Positions 1 to 9,259 of a stretch of 64,000 nucleotides of DNA are shown here, piece by piece. Where the stretch lies: the NCBI RefSeq assembly GCF_016909495.1, contig NZ_JAFBFW010000001.1, forward strand, positions 310,001-374,000. The letters are read 5' to 3'. The stretch is from Pantoea coffeiphila (GTDB taxonomy: Bacteria; Pseudomonadota; Gammaproteobacteria; Enterobacterales; Enterobacteriaceae). The position numbers were made by a program, and so were the translations under genes. Every line of letters starts with the position of its first letter. Within the stretch, counting starts at the first letter, position 1. Below the pieces are notes generated by a model. That model saw nothing but the letters and a program-made list of their open reading frames with translations. It made no database searches and had not been told where the DNA came from.

Positions 1-1100
1 GTGGGTTCAAAGAAGAAACCGCTGCTGCCTGCACGTTTGCCGCCGGTGACCACCGTTGCGCCTGCCGCCACCGCATCGGCGACTTTCTGCTCCACGCGCT
101 GCAGGGCAGCGGCGGTGATCAGCGGCCCCATATCCAGCCCTTTTTGCGTGGCGGGATCGCCAAATTTAACCTGCTCAAATGCGGCGGTCAGGCGCTTAAC
201 CACTTCATCGTAAACCCCGTCCTGCACGTAGAGCCGCTCGGCGCAGTTGCACACCTGCCCGGTGTTGATCATGCGTGAGGCAACGATGGCCTTCACCGCC
301 AGGTCTAAATCCGCATCGTTCATCACGATAGCCGGGGCTTTGCCGCCCAGCTCTAACGACACCTTGGTGACGTTCTGCGCCGCGGCTTTCATGGTGGCGA
401 TCCCGGCGTTGACGCTGCCGGTCAGGCTGACCAGGCCCACTTTCGGGTTGGCCGCCAGCTCCTGGCCGATTACCGGGCCGTAGCCGGTCACGAGGTTAAA
501 CACCCCGGCGGGCAGGCCGATCTCATTAACGATTTCGGCGAAGATAATGGCGTTATTCGGCGTCAGTTCGCTGGGCTTGATCACAATGGTATTACCGGTC
601 AGCAGCGCCGGAGCCGCCTTGCGGGCAATCAGGAAGAACGGGAAGTTCCACGGCAGTATTCCGGTGGTGACGCCAATGGCTTTTTTGAATACCAGAATAT
701 TTTCCTGCGGGCGATCGCTCTGCACGATCTCACCTTCGTAGCGGCGCGCCCACTCGGCCATATAGTCGAGGTAATCGGCGGTAAAGAACACCTCGGTTTC
801 GGCCAGTTCCTGGGTTTTTCCGCCTTCGGCAACGATAGTGGCGGTCAGCTCTGCCGCGCGCTGGCGCACGCCTGCGGCGATTTTACGCAGCCAGTTTCCG
901 CGTTCAATCGCCGGCAGCGCCTCCCAGCCCGGCTGTGCATCCGCTGCGGCATCGATCGCCCGCTGCGCATCTTCAACGCTACCTTCGGGAATGCGCGACA
1001 GCAGCACCTCGGTGGCCGGGTTGATCACATCTATCCAGCGGTCGGAGCGATTCTCGACAAACTGACCGTTGATATACATTTGTTGCTGAACTGGGTTCAT
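1..1100 (-). CDS. aldA: Lactaldehyde dehydrogenase, partial (3' end outside window)
   Basis: NAD-dependent aldehyde dehydrogenase. In rhamnose and fucose breakdown this family oxidises L-lactaldehyde to L-lactate in the cytoplasm. The reverse strand reads MNPVQQQMYINGQFVE and stays collinear with E. coli AldA throughout, including the LPWNFPFFLIARK segment, the LELGGKAP motif around the catalytic Glu, and GQVCNCAER around the catalytic Cys (encoded near 240-270). About 366 of the expected ~480 residues are present; the C-terminus lies beyond base 1. The start ATG at 1098-1100 is the first in frame and aligns with the family N-terminus. It is divergent from rhaT and sits at the edge of the rhamnose genes, so a role in the same pathway is very likely. 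Confidence 0.93.
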   Translation of the reverse strand, partial: MNPVQQQMYINGQFVENRSDRWIDVINPATEVLLSRIPEGSVEDAQRAIDAAADAQPGWEALPAIERGNWLRKIAAGVRQRAAELTATIVAEGGKTQELAETEVFFTADYLDYMAEWARRYEGEIVQSDRPQENILVFKKAIGVTTGILPWNFPFFLIARKAAPALLTGNTIVIKPSELTPNNAIIFAEIVNEIGLPAGVFNLVTGYGPVIGQELAANPKVGLVSLTGSVNAGIATMKAAAQNVTKVSLELGGKAPAIVMNDADLDLAVKAIVASRMINTGQVCNCAERLYVQDGVYDEVVKRLTAAFEQVKFGDPATQKGLDMGPLITAAALQRVEQKVADAVAAGATVVTGGKRAGSSGFFFEP

Positions 1101-1482
1101 GGCAGGTTCTCCGTGACGCATTTTTTATCGGTGTGTTAATTAACAGCGGAATAACTGTTACAGGTCTTAGAAAGTGCAACAGCTGTGGCGCAATCACCTT
1201 GAACTGGCTGCCAGCAATGAGAGCCGGGTGGCAAAAACGAAAAGAAGCAGCTGACCGATCTGGCATTTTTTATATTTAATGATAAATATGAGCAACTTAA
1301 CGTAAAACCCGAGTGAATGCAGTGGCCGGGCATCAGATAAGCGAATTGTGATCGAGGTCGGCTGAAGGCACTGAATTTTGCCAGATCTGCCGCCGGTGGG
1401 GCAGCCAGCGTAAGGTTGCCCGGTGGCGCTTATCCGTAGACTCCTTCGTCATACAGGGCAAACAACAACGAAGGAAAACAAA
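1101..1482. promoter_or_regulatory. Divergent promoter region between aldA and rhaT
   Basis: No credible gene lies here. The small open frames are low complexity or antisense. The segment separates divergent aldA and rhaT and should hold both promoters. On the rhaT side, TAGACT at 1437-1442 matches the -10 used at the E. coli rhaBAD promoter and is preceded by a GC-rich stretch (about 1415-1436, GGTTGCCCGGTGGCG) that resembles a RhaS half-site. A partial CRP-like TGTGATCGAGGTCG lies near 1347. These assignments are by eye. Confidence 0.45.
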
Positions 1483-2517
1483 ATGAGTGAAGCCATTCTC
1501 TCGGGTATTCTGTGGCATCTGGTCGGTGCGGCCAGCGCCGCCTGCTTTTATGCTCCGCTAAAGAAGGTCCGCAACTGGTCGTGGGAAACCATGTGGTCAG
1601 TGGGCGGGGTGATGTCGTGGATTATCCTGCCGTGGGCAATCAGCGCCATGCTGCTGCCCAGCTTCTGGGGCTACTACAGTTCGTTCTCTTTCTCCCAACT
1701 GATGCCGGTGTTTCTGTTTGGCGCGATGTGGGGCATCGGTAACATTAACTACGGTTTAACCATGCGCTATCTCGGCATGTCGATGGGTATCGGCATTGCC
1801 ATCGGCATTACGCTGGTGGTTGGCACGCTGATGACGCCGCTGTTGCAGGGGCGCTTCGTTGAGCTGTTCAGTTCCACCGGCGGCCGCCTGACGCTGCTGG
1901 GTGTGCTGGTGGCGCTGATTGGCGTGGCGATCGTTTCCCGCGCCGGGCTGCTGAAAGAGCGGGCGATGGGCATAGCGGCGGAGGATTTCAATCTCAAGAA
2001 AGGCCTGGTGCTGGCGGTGCTGTGCGGTATTTTCTCTGCCGGAATGTCCTTCGCGATGGATGCGGCCAAGCCGATGCACGAAGCCGCCGCCGCCGCAGGT
2101 ATCGACCCGCTTTACGTGGCGCTGCCGAGCTACGTGGTGATTATGGGCGGCGGGGCGCTGATCAACCTCGGCTACTGCTTTATTCGCCTGGCAACCAAAT
2201 CTAACCTGTCGGTTAAAGCCGACTTCTCGGTGGCAAAACCGCTGCTTATCGCCAACATCGGATTGTCGCTGCTCGGCGGGACCATGTGGTATCTGCAGTT
2301 CTTCTTCTACGCCTGGGGCCATGCCCGCATTCCGGCGCAGTACGATTTCGTCAGCTGGATGCTGCATATGAGCTTCTACGTGCTGTGCGGTGGTCTGGTG
2401 GGGCTGTTGCTGAAGGAGTGGAGCAACGTTGGGCGCAGACCGGTTCGCGTGCTGAGCGTGGGCTGCGTGGTGATTATCCTCGCGGCCAACATCGTCGGGA
2501 TGGGAATGGTGTCGTAA
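1483..2517 (+). CDS. rhaT: L-rhamnose/H+ symporter RhaT
   Basis: Inner-membrane proton symporter that imports L-rhamnose. The 344-residue product equals the E. coli RhaT length and is nearly identical over long stretches, e.g. [18 protein letters not shown] near the N-terminus, [20 protein letters not shown] around residue 90, and [17 protein letters not shown] around residue 270. About ten hydrophobic segments are visible, as expected for the family. ATG at 1483 was chosen over an upstream in-frame TTG/ATG because it follows an AAGGA Shine-Dalgarno (1470-1474) and aligns with the family start. It is convergent with rhaR and ends just before a strong hairpin terminator. RhaS/CRP control is expected from the E. 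coli regulon. Confidence 0.97.
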   Translation: MSEAILSGILWHLVGAASAACFYAPLKKVRNWSWETMWSVGGVMSWIILPWAISAMLLPSFWGYYSSFSFSQLMPVFLFGAMWGIGNINYGLTMRYLGMSMGIGIAIGITLVVGTLMTPLLQGRFVELFSSTGGRLTLLGVLVALIGVAIVSRAGLLKERAMGIAAEDFNLKKGLVLAVLCGIFSAGMSFAMDAAKPMHEAAAAAGIDPLYVALPSYVVIMGGGALINLGYCFIRLATKSNLSVKADFSVAKPLLIANIGLSLLGGTMWYLQFFFYAWGHARIPAQYDFVSWMLHMSFYVLCGGLVGLLLKEWSNVGRRPVRVLSVGCVVIILAANIVGMGMVS

Positions 2518-2536
2518 ATTCGTTACAACGTCACAT

Positions 2537-2560
2537 AAGGCTGACCTTCGGGTCAGCCTT
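2537..2560. terminator. Bidirectional terminator between rhaT and rhaR
   Basis: A perfect 10-bp stem (AAGGCTGACC / GGTCAGCCTT) with a TTCG tetraloop, followed by TTTTG on the + strand. It lies 19 bases after the rhaT stop and overlaps the last codons of convergent rhaR, so it can serve both genes. Confidence 0.85.
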
Positions 2561-3422
2561 TTGCGTTATGCAGCCGATGTGCCTCGCCGCCGCTGATAAA
2601 GCGCTGGCGCCATGCGCTGGGGGTAAAGCCGGTTTCGCGGGTGAACACCACCGAGAAGTAGTTACTGTCATCAAAGCCGCAGCGCGAGGCCACTTCACCA
2701 ATCAGCAGATCGCCGCTGCGCAGCAGATATTTCGCCTGACACAGCTGCAGCTGGCGCAGATAGTGGCCAATGGTCATGCCGGTTTGCTGGCGGAATAGCT
2801 GCTTCAGCGCCCGTTCGGACAGGCGATGCTGTTGGCAGAAGGTGGCCAGATCGAACGGGCTGGCGATATGCCCCTGAATGGCGGCCATCAGCAGATCCAG
2901 CTGTTCGCCTTCCGGCAGCTGCCACGGCAGATCGGAGGCGTAGCGATGGCGCTTTAAGATCAGCGCCAGCTGTAAAAACAGCGCTTCGGTCAGCTGCGTT
3001 GAGAGCAGGTCGCTTTTGCGGCTCTCCACCTCCAGCTGCTTAATCACCCCGCGCGCCAGCGCCATACCGCGCGTGGTCAGCCGCCAGCATCCTTCGTTGC
3101 GGGCAGGCAGCAGCTGCTGCCAGTCCAGCGCCAGCTGAAAGCGATCCGGGCAGTAGATAATATTGTCCAGTACCAGATCCTGCACCGACTCGTAGCTGTG
3201 GCAGTCGTCGGCGTGCAGATAAAAGATATCCCCGCAGGTTACCGGCCAGGGACGATCGTTCATGACGTGCAGGCCGTTACCGCGCCAGACCAGCACGATC
3301 TCATTAAATTCGTGAACGTGGGGCGGAAAGGAGGGCTGCGGCGTGCGCTCGGCAACCGCAACCGGCATCTGTTCGGAAGGAATATAGTCGGCTTTGGCCA
3401 GCCGCAGAGGGGCAGTCACCAT
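2553..3422 (-). CDS. rhaR: Rhamnose regulon activator RhaR (AraC family)
   Basis: Transcription activator that binds L-rhamnose and switches on rhaSR. The 289-residue product has an N-terminal cupin ligand domain ([24 protein letters not shown], about residues 36-58, and [11 protein letters not shown]) and a C-terminal double helix-turn-helix of the AraC type (about residues 185-280; [15 protein letters not shown] and [22 protein letters not shown]). It follows E. coli RhaR throughout. It lies 11 bases downstream of rhaS on the same strand, so the two form an rhaSR operon divergent from rhaBADM. The first ATG was taken as start because it follows AAAAGGACACGC. Confidence 0.95.
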   Translation of the reverse strand: MVTAPLRLAKADYIPSEQMPVAVAERTPQPSFPPHVHEFNEIVLVWRGNGLHVMNDRPWPVTCGDIFYLHADDCHSYESVQDLVLDNIIYCPDRFQLALDWQQLLPARNEGCWRLTTRGMALARGVIKQLEVESRKSDLLSTQLTEALFLQLALILKRHRYASDLPWQLPEGEQLDLLMAAIQGHIASPFDLATFCQQHRLSERALKQLFRQQTGMTIGHYLRQLQLCQAKYLLRSGDLLIGEVASRCGFDDSNYFSVVFTRETGFTPSAWRQRFISGGEAHRLHNAKG

Positions 3423-3433
3423 GCGTGTCCTTT

Positions 3434-4258
3434 TCAGTCATTTTGCCGCAGTGTACGCGGAGAGCTGCCAAACTCCCGTTTAAACAGCGTAGAAAAGTGA
3501 TTGCTGTCACCAAAACCGCAGTGGAAGGCAATATCCGTCACCCGCATTTCACTGTGTCGCAGCAGATGGCGCGCCTCCAGCAGGCGCAGGCGGTTGAGGT
3601 AGCGCTGCGGCGTACTGCCGGTCTGCTGCTTCAGCTGGCGATGCAGGGTACGCAGGGACAGTGAAAAGCTGTCCGCCAGATTTTCCCAGTCAACCTCTTC
3701 GCTGTAGTGATCGGCCAGCCAGTCGAGCAGCGCGCGCAGGCGGCCGTCCTGATCGTCGCTCTGCGCCGCGCTGCGGCCCTGATGCAGCAGCACCAGCAGC
3801 TGCATAAAGCGCATCTCCTGTTCCGCCTGCCCGGCAATGCCCGCCGGGGAAGGTGAAGCGACCAGCCCGTCAATCAGTTGCCTGGCCTGCGCCAGCACTT
3901 TATTACCGATGCGCCAGTGCGACGGATAAATCCCGTCATGCTCTGCGGGCAGCAGATGCTGTAATCCGGTAAGAAAACGAAACGACTCCGGCCCGCGATA
4001 CAGCACGTTGGTCAGTGTCAGGTTGTCCGTTTGCTCATACATATGGCGGTCATGATTACGCACGAAGCAGACGCAGCCGCTGCACAGCGGCTGCGACTGG
4101 CCGTTAAAAACGTGGATACCGGCACCCTGTTCGACGATCACAATTTCGTGAAAGTCATCGTGATGGTGCTCCGGGAACGCCCCCTGCGGTGCTCGAGGTT
4201 CGATAGCAACCGGGCAGTGCCCGGAGGGGAAGAAATCGGCGCTGTGTAACACGGTCAT
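3434..4258 (-). CDS. rhaS: Rhamnose catabolism activator RhaS (AraC family)
   Basis: Rhamnose-responsive activator of rhaBAD and rhaT. The 274-residue protein begins [14 protein letters not shown], as in E. coli RhaS. It has the cupin sensing domain ([29 protein letters not shown]) and a C-terminal DNA-binding domain with the near-invariant [16 protein letters not shown] and [17 protein letters not shown] segments. A longer frame to 4378 exists, but the start at 4258 is preferred: it has the GAGGAAACAATC ribosome site and matches the family start. It is first in the rhaSR operon and divergent from rhaB, and the ~300-bp gap between holds CRP and RhaS/RhaR sites. Confidence 0.96.
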   Translation of the reverse strand: MTVLHSADFFPSGHCPVAIEPRAPQGAFPEHHHDDFHEIVIVEQGAGIHVFNGQSQPLCSGCVCFVRNHDRHMYEQTDNLTLTNVLYRGPESFRFLTGLQHLLPAEHDGIYPSHWRIGNKVLAQARQLIDGLVASPSPAGIAGQAEQEMRFMQLLVLLHQGRSAAQSDDQDGRLRALLDWLADHYSEEVDWENLADSFSLSLRTLHRQLKQQTGSTPQRYLNRLRLLEARHLLRHSEMRVTDIAFHCGFGDSNHFSTLFKREFGSSPRTLRQND

Positions 4259-4433
4259 GATTGTTTCCTCGTAACATGCCAGCAACAGAGTGTACGAAGC
4301 CGTGAACGTTGCCACCTTGAATTTTTGACAGTAAATCTCCGCCAGGGCGCTAATTTTTAAAGAAATGACCGGAAACATTGAGAAATGCGGCAGGCATCAC
4401 ATCCCGCTCTGCAACGGGTTCAGGATGTGAAAA

Positions 4434-4449
4434 TGTGAACTGCTTCACG
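4434..4449. promoter_or_regulatory. CRP-cAMP binding site of the rhaS/rhaB divergent promoter
   Basis: TGTGA-N6-TCACG at 4434-4449 matches the CRP consensus TGTGA-N6-TCACA at nine of ten fixed positions. It lies just upstream of the RhaS sites of rhaB, the same relative place as the CRP site of E. coli rhaBAD. It supports catabolite repression of rhamnose use. Confidence 0.75.
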
Positions 4450-4527
4450 TTCATCTTTGCCATCCTGCCAGCAGGGGAAATGTGCTGGCAGTAGCAAGAA
4501 GGTGGCAAAATCACGCTGTTTTACACT
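4450..4527 (+). promoter_or_regulatory. rhaBADM promoter with RhaS half-sites
   Basis: Read against the E. coli rhaBAD promoter, this stretch keeps the order of conserved blocks: CATCTTT..CC near 4452, TGCCA, CAGTA-C-AGAAGGT near 4491-4503 (distal and proximal RhaS half-sites), then a TTTT-ACACTGGT block with -10 TACACT at 4522-4527. The rhaB ATG is at 4559, giving a leader of about 25 bases. The rest of the 4259-4558 gap carries the divergent rhaSR promoter; no gene is seen in it. Confidence 0.7.
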
Positions 4528-4558
4528 GGTGACATCGAATCATCAGGAAGTAAATCAT

Positions 4559-6031
4559 ATGACTGTTCGTCACCTTGTGGCCGTTGACCTTGGCGCATCA
4601 AGCGGTCGCGTTATTCTGGCCCGCCACGATCTGCACAGCCAGAGCATTACCCTCAAAGAGGTGAGCCGCTGTGTGAACCAGCTGGTCAGCGTCGATAATC
4701 ACCAGTGCTGGGATCTGGATGCGCTGGAGGATTTTATCGTTGCCGCGCTGGAGACGCTGGATCGCCAGGGTATCCGGGTGGACAGTATCGGGATTGATAC
4801 CTGGGGCGTGGACTATGTGCTGCTGGATGAGCAGGGGGAGCGCGTCGGGCTGCCGATTGCCTACCGCGACGATCGCACTCATGGCGTGATGGCCGAAGCG
4901 GGCCGCGAACTGGGCCATGAGAATATCTATCAGCGCACCGGCATTCAGTTTCTGCCGTTTAACACCCTTTATCAGCTGCGCGCGCTGTGCCGCGACAACC
5001 AGCCTGAACTGTCACGCGTGGCACATGCTTTGCTAATCCCGGACTATCTGCACTTCCGCCTGACCGGCAAGCTGAACTGGGAATACACCAACGCCACCAC
5101 GACCCAGCTGCTGAACATTCGCAGCGGCGAGTGGGATCGCGATCTGCTGAACTGGACCGGAGCAAATCCGGCGTGGTTCGGCCAGCCGTCCCAGCCGGGG
5201 CGCGAGGTGGGGCACTGGCACAGTCCTTCAGGGCAGGCGATCCCGGTGATTGCCGTCGCCACCCATGATACCGCCAGTGCGGTACTGGCGGCCCCGCTGG
5301 CCGATGCGCAGGCGGCGTACCTCAGCTCGGGCACCTGGTCACTGATGGGCTTTGAAAGCCGCGAGCCGTTTACTTCCAGAGCGGCGCAGGCTGCCAATAT
5401 CACCAACGAAGGCGGTGCCGAAGGCCGCTATCGGGTGCTGAAAAACATTATGGGGCTGTGGCTGCTGCAACGCGTGTGTGACGAGCTGGCGATTGACGAT
5501 CTCTGCCAGCTGATTGCCGATGCCGAACGGCAGCCGGTCTGCCAGTGGCTGATCAATCCCAATGACGACCGCTTCCTGAATCCGGCCAGCATGGTGCGAG
5601 AAATTCAGGACGCCTGTGCCGAACAGGCGATGCTGGTTCCCGCCACGCCCGCCGAGCTGGCCCGCTGCATTTTCGACAGCCTGGCACTTTACTACCGGGA
5701 AGTCCTGCAGCAGCTGGAACGCCTGCGCGGCAGGGCATTCAGCCAGCTGCATATCGTCGGCGGCGGCTGCCAGAACCAGTTTCTTAACCAGCTGTGTGCC
5801 AACGCCTGCGGCATTCCGGTGTATGCCGGGCCGGTTGAAGCCTCCACGCTTGGCAATATCGGCTGTCAGCTGATTGCCGCTGGCGATGTGGCGGATGTCA
5901 GCGCTTTCCGCCAGCTGATTAACCATAATTTCCCTCTCATTCGTTTCGATTTCCAGGGCAGTGAGGCGTTTCGCCGCAGTCAGGCGCGCTTTCAGGCACT
6001 GACCCATTCAGATAAGGAGCTATGTATATGA
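4559..6031 (+). CDS. rhaB: Rhamnulokinase RhaB
   Basis: FGGY-family sugar kinase that phosphorylates L-rhamnulose to L-rhamnulose 1-phosphate in the cytoplasm. The 490 residues (E. coli 489) start [17 protein letters not shown], carrying the ATP-phosphate motif [21 protein letters not shown] lies near residue 80, ATHDTASAV near residue 237 with the catalytic Asp, and the C-terminal [14 protein letters not shown] nucleotide loop near residue 400. The start at 4559 was preferred over an upstream in-frame ATG by homology and by AGGAAGTAAATCAT spacing. Its stop TGA overlaps the rhaA ATG (ATGA), so rhaB and rhaA are translationally coupled. Confidence 0.97.
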   Translation: MTVRHLVAVDLGASSGRVILARHDLHSQSITLKEVSRCVNQLVSVDNHQCWDLDALEDFIVAALETLDRQGIRVDSIGIDTWGVDYVLLDEQGERVGLPIAYRDDRTHGVMAEAGRELGHENIYQRTGIQFLPFNTLYQLRALCRDNQPELSRVAHALLIPDYLHFRLTGKLNWEYTNATTTQLLNIRSGEWDRDLLNWTGANPAWFGQPSQPGREVGHWHSPSGQAIPVIAVATHDTASAVLAAPLADAQAAYLSSGTWSLMGFESREPFTSRAAQAANITNEGGAEGRYRVLKNIMGLWLLQRVCDELAIDDLCQLIADAERQPVCQWLINPNDDRFLNPASMVREIQDACAEQAMLVPATPAELARCIFDSLALYYREVLQQLERLRGRAFSQLHIVGGGCQNQFLNQLCANACGIPVYAGPVEASTLGNIGCQLIAAGDVADVSAFRQLINHNFPLIRFDFQGSEAFRRSQARFQALTHSDKELCI

Positions 6032-7284
6032 CCCAGGCTATTGAACAGGCTTTCGCGCTGGCTAAGCAGCGCTTTGCCGATATCGGTATTGATGTGGAGG
6101 CCGCGCTGGCGCAGCTCGATCGCCTGCCGGTTTCCATGCACTGCTGGCAGGGCGACGACGTGCGCGGTTTTGAAAACCCGCAGGGCGCGCTGACCGGCGG
6201 CATTCAGGCCACCGGTAACTATCCGGGCCGCGCCCGCAGCGCGGAAGAACTGCGCGCCGATCTGGAACAGGCTATGGCGCTGATCCCCGGTCCGAAGCGG
6301 CTGAATCTGCACGCCATCTATCTGGAAAGCGAGCAGGCGGTGGATCGCCACGAAATCAAACCCGAGCATTTTGCCGGCTGGGTGGCGTGGGCGAAGCAGC
6401 AGAAAATCGGACTGGACTTTAACCCGACCTGCTTCTCGCATGAATTGAGCGCTGACGGTTTTACCCTGGCCCATGCCAACGCGGAAATTCGCCAGTTCTG
6501 GATCGACCACTGCAAGGCCAGCCGCAAAATCTCCGCGTGGTTTGGTGAACAGCTGGGCACGCCGTCGGTGATGAACATCTGGGTGCCGGACGGCATGAAG
6601 GATCTGACGGTGGACCGCCTGGCTCCGCGCCAGCGCCTGATGAACTCGCTGGATGAAATTATCAGCGAAAAACTGAATCCGGCGCACCATATCGACGCGG
6701 TGGAAAGCAAACTGTTCGGCATCGGCGCCGAGAGCTATACCGTCGGCTCTAACGAATTCTGCCTCGGCTACGCCGCCAGCCGCCAGACCGCGCTGACGCT
6801 GGACGCCGGACATTTCCATCCGACCGAAGTGATTTCCGACAAGATCTCTACCGCCATGCTCTATGTGCCGCGCCTGCTGCTGCACGTCAGCCGCCCGGTA
6901 CGCTGGGACAGCGACCACGTGGTGCTGCTGGATGATGAAACTCAGGCGATCGCCAGCGAAATTGTCCGCCAGAAGCTGTTCGACAAGGTACACATCGGGC
7001 TGGACTTCTTCGATGCCTCCATCAACCGCATCGCCGCCTGGGTCATCGGCACGCGCAATGCGAAAAAAGCGCTGCTGCGGGCGCTGCTGGAGCCGGTCGA
7101 CCAGCTGAAAAAGCTGGAGCTTGAGGGGGATTACACCGCGCGCCTGGCGCTGCTGGAAGAGCAAAAATCCCTGCCGTGGCAGGCGGTCTGGGAAGCCTGG
7201 TGCCTGCGCCATGACGTCCCGGCGGGGGCCAGCTGGTTAGGCGACGTCCGTCATTATGAACAACAGATTCTCAGCCAACGTTAA
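6028..7284 (+). CDS. rhaA: L-rhamnose isomerase RhaA
   Basis: Interconverts L-rhamnose and L-rhamnulose, the first catabolic step; a cytoplasmic metal-dependent TIM barrel, normally a homotetramer. The 418 residues align end to end with E. coli RhaA (419). Recognisable blocks are [13 protein letters not shown] near residue 34, the [21 protein letters not shown] active-site region, [15 protein letters not shown] with metal ligands, and [20 protein letters not shown]. Two nearby ATGs (6022 and 6028) are in frame. The second is preferred because AAGGAG at 6014-6019 is 8 bases away and because it forms the ATGA overlap with rhaB. Confidence 0.97.
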   Translation: MTQAIEQAFALAKQRFADIGIDVEAALAQLDRLPVSMHCWQGDDVRGFENPQGALTGGIQATGNYPGRARSAEELRADLEQAMALIPGPKRLNLHAIYLESEQAVDRHEIKPEHFAGWVAWAKQQKIGLDFNPTCFSHELSADGFTLAHANAEIRQFWIDHCKASRKISAWFGEQLGTPSVMNIWVPDGMKDLTVDRLAPRQRLMNSLDEIISEKLNPAHHIDAVESKLFGIGAESYTVGSNEFCLGYAASRQTALTLDAGHFHPTEVISDKISTAMLYVPRLLLHVSRPVRWDSDHVVLLDDETQAIASEIVRQKLFDKVHIGLDFFDASINRIAAWVIGTRNAKKALLRALLEPVDQLKKLELEGDYTARLALLEEQKSLPWQAVWEAWCLRHDVPAGASWLGDVRHYEQQILSQR

Positions 7285-7294
7285 GGGTAAACAC

Positions 7295-8137
7295 ATGCAT
7301 CAGATTCTCAATTCCTGGTTCGTACAGGGCATGGTCAAAGCAACCAGTGATATGTGGCTGAAGGGCTGGGACGAGCGCAACGGCGGCAACGTTTCGCTGC
7401 GCCTGCTGGACGAAGAAGTGCAGCCGTTCGCCGCTGATTTCTATGCCGAACCGCGCACGCTGGAACTCAGCCAGCCCGCGCCGGAGCTGGCAAACTGCTG
7501 GTTCCTGGTGACCGGTTCAGGCAAGTTTTTCCGTAACGTGCAGCTCGATCCGGCCGATAGCCTGGTGCTGCTACGCGTCAGCGCCGACGGCCAGGCCTAT
7601 ACCATTCACTGGGGGCTGAGCAACGGCGGCGTGCCGACCTCTGAGCTGGCCTCGCACTTCCAGTCGCACAGCGTGCGTAAGAAAGTTTCCAACGGTGCGG
7701 ATCGGGTGATTATGCACTGCCACGCCACTAACTTTATGGCGCTGAGCTACGTGGCTGAACTTAACGCCGCCAGCTTTACCCGCCTGCTGTGGGAAGGCAG
7801 CACCGAGTGCCTGGTGGTGTTTCCGGACGGCGTGGGTATTGTGCCGTGGATGGTGCCGGGCACTGACGGTATCGGCACCAAAACCGCCGAGCAGATGGCT
7901 TCTCATACGCTGGTGATGTGGCCGTTCCACGGTATTTTCGGCACCGGGCCGACGCTGGATGAAACCTTTGGCCTGATCGATACCGCCGAGAAATCGTCGG
8001 AGGTAGTGGTGAAAGTGCTGTCGATGGGCGGCATGAGGCAGAGCATTACCACCGAGGAGCTGATCGCCCTGGGTGAGCGTTTCGGGGTTAAACCGTGGGC
8101 GGCGGCGCTGGAAGCGAAGCACTCTCATGTTGCGTAA
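7295..8137 (+). CDS. rhaD: Rhamnulose-1-phosphate aldolase RhaD
   Basis: Class II zinc aldolase that splits L-rhamnulose 1-phosphate into dihydroxyacetone phosphate and L-lactaldehyde. The 280 residues begin [17 protein letters not shown], matching E. coli RhaD. Zn ligands are in the VIMHCHATN motif (H-x-H, near residue 145), and the strongly conserved [17 protein letters not shown] and [10 protein letters not shown] blocks follow. A frame opening 39 bases earlier overlaps rhaA and lacks homology there, so ATG 7295 after TAAGGGTAA is preferred. The lactaldehyde product feeds the AldA enzyme encoded at the left edge of the window. Confidence 0.97.
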   Translation: MHQILNSWFVQGMVKATSDMWLKGWDERNGGNVSLRLLDEEVQPFAADFYAEPRTLELSQPAPELANCWFLVTGSGKFFRNVQLDPADSLVLLRVSADGQAYTIHWGLSNGGVPTSELASHFQSHSVRKKVSNGADRVIMHCHATNFMALSYVAELNAASFTRLLWEGSTECLVVFPDGVGIVPWMVPGTDGIGTKTAEQMASHTLVMWPFHGIFGTGPTLDETFGLIDTAEKSSEVVVKVLSMGGMRQSITTEELIALGERFGVKPWAAALEAKHSHVA

Positions 8138-8441
8138 GGCGTTTGTGATGCAGGTGCATCCTGACAAGCATCAGGCGTACCAGCAGCGGCACAGCCCAAT
8201 CTGGCCAGAACTGGCGCAAACGCTGAAGGATCACGGGGCGCACAACTACAGCATTTTCCTCGATGCCTCACGCAATCTGCTGTTTGCGTATGTGGAGATC
8301 GAATCCGAGGAACGCTGGAACGCGGTGGCTGCCACGGAAGTGTGCCAGCGCTGGTGGCGTTCAATGAGCGAGCTGATGCCGTCCAATGCGGATCACAGTC
8401 CGGTCAGCAGCGAGCTGCCGTCGGTGTTTTATTTACCGTAA
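8127..8441 (+). CDS. rhaM: L-rhamnose mutarotase RhaM
   Basis: Interconverts the alpha and beta anomers of L-rhamnose, supplying the isomerase with its preferred form. The 104 residues equal the E. coli RhaM length and keep the catalytic His neighbourhood (RHSPIWPEL, near residue 22), [24 protein letters not shown] and CQRWW. The ATG at 8127 lies inside the end of rhaD (11-base overlap), so it is translated with the rhaBAD message and closes the operon. A strong terminator follows. Confidence 0.95.
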   Translation: MLRKAFVMQVHPDKHQAYQQRHSPIWPELAQTLKDHGAHNYSIFLDASRNLLFAYVEIESEERWNAVAATEVCQRWWRSMSELMPSNADHSPVSSELPSVFYLP

Positions 8442-8469
8442 GTCACTATTCTTAACGTGACTGAAAGCA

Positions 8470-8492
8470 AAAGCCCCTGAGTCAGGGGCTTT
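8470..8492 (+). terminator. rhaBADM terminator
   Basis: A 10-bp stem AAAGCCCCTG / CAGGGGCTTT with an AGT loop, about 30 bases after the rhaM stop. Its T-tract is short. The stem and following bases resemble the terminator between the LysR gene and sotB near 10.2 kb. Confidence 0.75.
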
Positions 8493-8550
8493 CTCGTTCT
8501 TATCGCTAACGCGGGATGTTGATTTCGCCGTGAATTCTCAGTGGGGTTAA
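8481..8550 (-). pseudogene. Decayed duplicate of the sotB 3' end and terminator
   Basis: Read beside 10203-10271, this stretch is roughly four-fifths identical: GTCAGGGGCTTT, TCGTT-TTATCG-TAACGCGGG, GCCGT-AATTCTCAG line up in order with one 1-base gap. At the second site these bases are the terminator arm, spacer and last codons of sotB on the reverse strand. Here the stop codon equivalent is mutated and no coding frame continues. I infer a relic of a second sotB copy, or a recombination scar, after rhaM. Confidence 0.5.
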
Positions 8551-8574
8551 TACATTATGCGCTGGCCGTTGCTT

Positions 8575-9132
8575 TTAGCTCAGTGCCTTAATGGCCGCCA
8601 CCAGCCGCACGGCATGTTCCCGCGCCGCCTCTTTTTGCTGGCTAATCTGGCTTTCCTCAACTCGCGCCGTGTAGCTTACTCCGCTGGTGTGAATCGGCGG
8701 CAGCAGATCCAGATTGCACAGCCCGGCAGTGGTTCTGAAAGGCAGAAGGTAGTCGTCCAGATCGTGCCCAAACCATCCTTCTGCGCTAAAGGCTTCCTGC
8801 GGCGCACCGGTTGTAAACGACAGCAGCAGCTTTTTGCCGTTTAGTTTGCTGGTTGAACCGTGCGAGAAGCCGTGCAGGAACACTTCATCAATCCACAGCT
8901 TCATCAGCCCGGGTACGGAATACCATGAAAACGGGAACTGCCAGACAATCACATCCGCACGCAGTAAAGCCTGCTGTTCCGCCTCGACATCAAAACGATA
9001 ATCGGGATACAGCGAATCGAGATAGCGGATTTCTGCTTCAGGCAGTGCGGCAGCGACCGCGGTAAGGATGGTTGTGTTTGCGATGGATTCTTTCAGGTTC
9101 GGATGCCCTGAGATGATTAGCGCCCTGGTCAT
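8575..9132 (-). CDS. NAD(P)H oxidoreductase, flavodoxin-like fold
   Basis: 185-residue member of the flavodoxin_2 family (KefF/MdaB/NQO1-like), which moves two electrons from NAD(P)H through FMN/FAD to quinones or similar acceptors. The N-terminus ALIISGHPNLKESIAN has the flavin-phosphate loop, and the signature WQFPFSWYSVPGLMKLWIDEV (near residues 65-85) and SFTTGAPQEAFS are typical. The start at 9132 was chosen because GAGGCACT precedes it and homology begins there, although the frame opens earlier. It is divergent from a LysR regulator with a 127-bp gap, so it is probably that regulator's target. The exact substrate cannot be told. Confidence 0.85.
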   Translation of the reverse strand: MTRALIISGHPNLKESIANTTILTAVAAALPEAEIRYLDSLYPDYRFDVEAEQQALLRADVIVWQFPFSWYSVPGLMKLWIDEVFLHGFSHGSTSKLNGKKLLLSFTTGAPQEAFSAEGWFGHDLDDYLLPFRTTAGLCNLDLLPPIHTSGVSYTARVEESQISQQKEAAREHAVRLVAAIKALS

Positions 9133-9259
9133 AGTGCCTCTGTTTTCAATGAGTAACGGATTATGCCTTCGCCCTGTCTCGGCAGTCGGTAATGTAGGAC
9201 AATCGTCGAATGCGGAGTAGACTGCTTTTATCACCTGAACTGTTAACTCAAAGTTAATA

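Noticed and set aside
4259-4378. N-terminal extension of rhaS to 4378
   Set aside because: The extra 40 residues lack homology; a good ribosome site and E. coli-like start lie at 4258, and the extension would cover the promoter region.
5992-7212. A 406-codon open frame antisense to rhaA
   Set aside because: It is a reverse-strand shadow of the highly conserved rhaA gene, with no family motifs of its own; similar long shadow frames occur over rhaT, rhaB, the 2OG oxygenase gene and the SBP gene.
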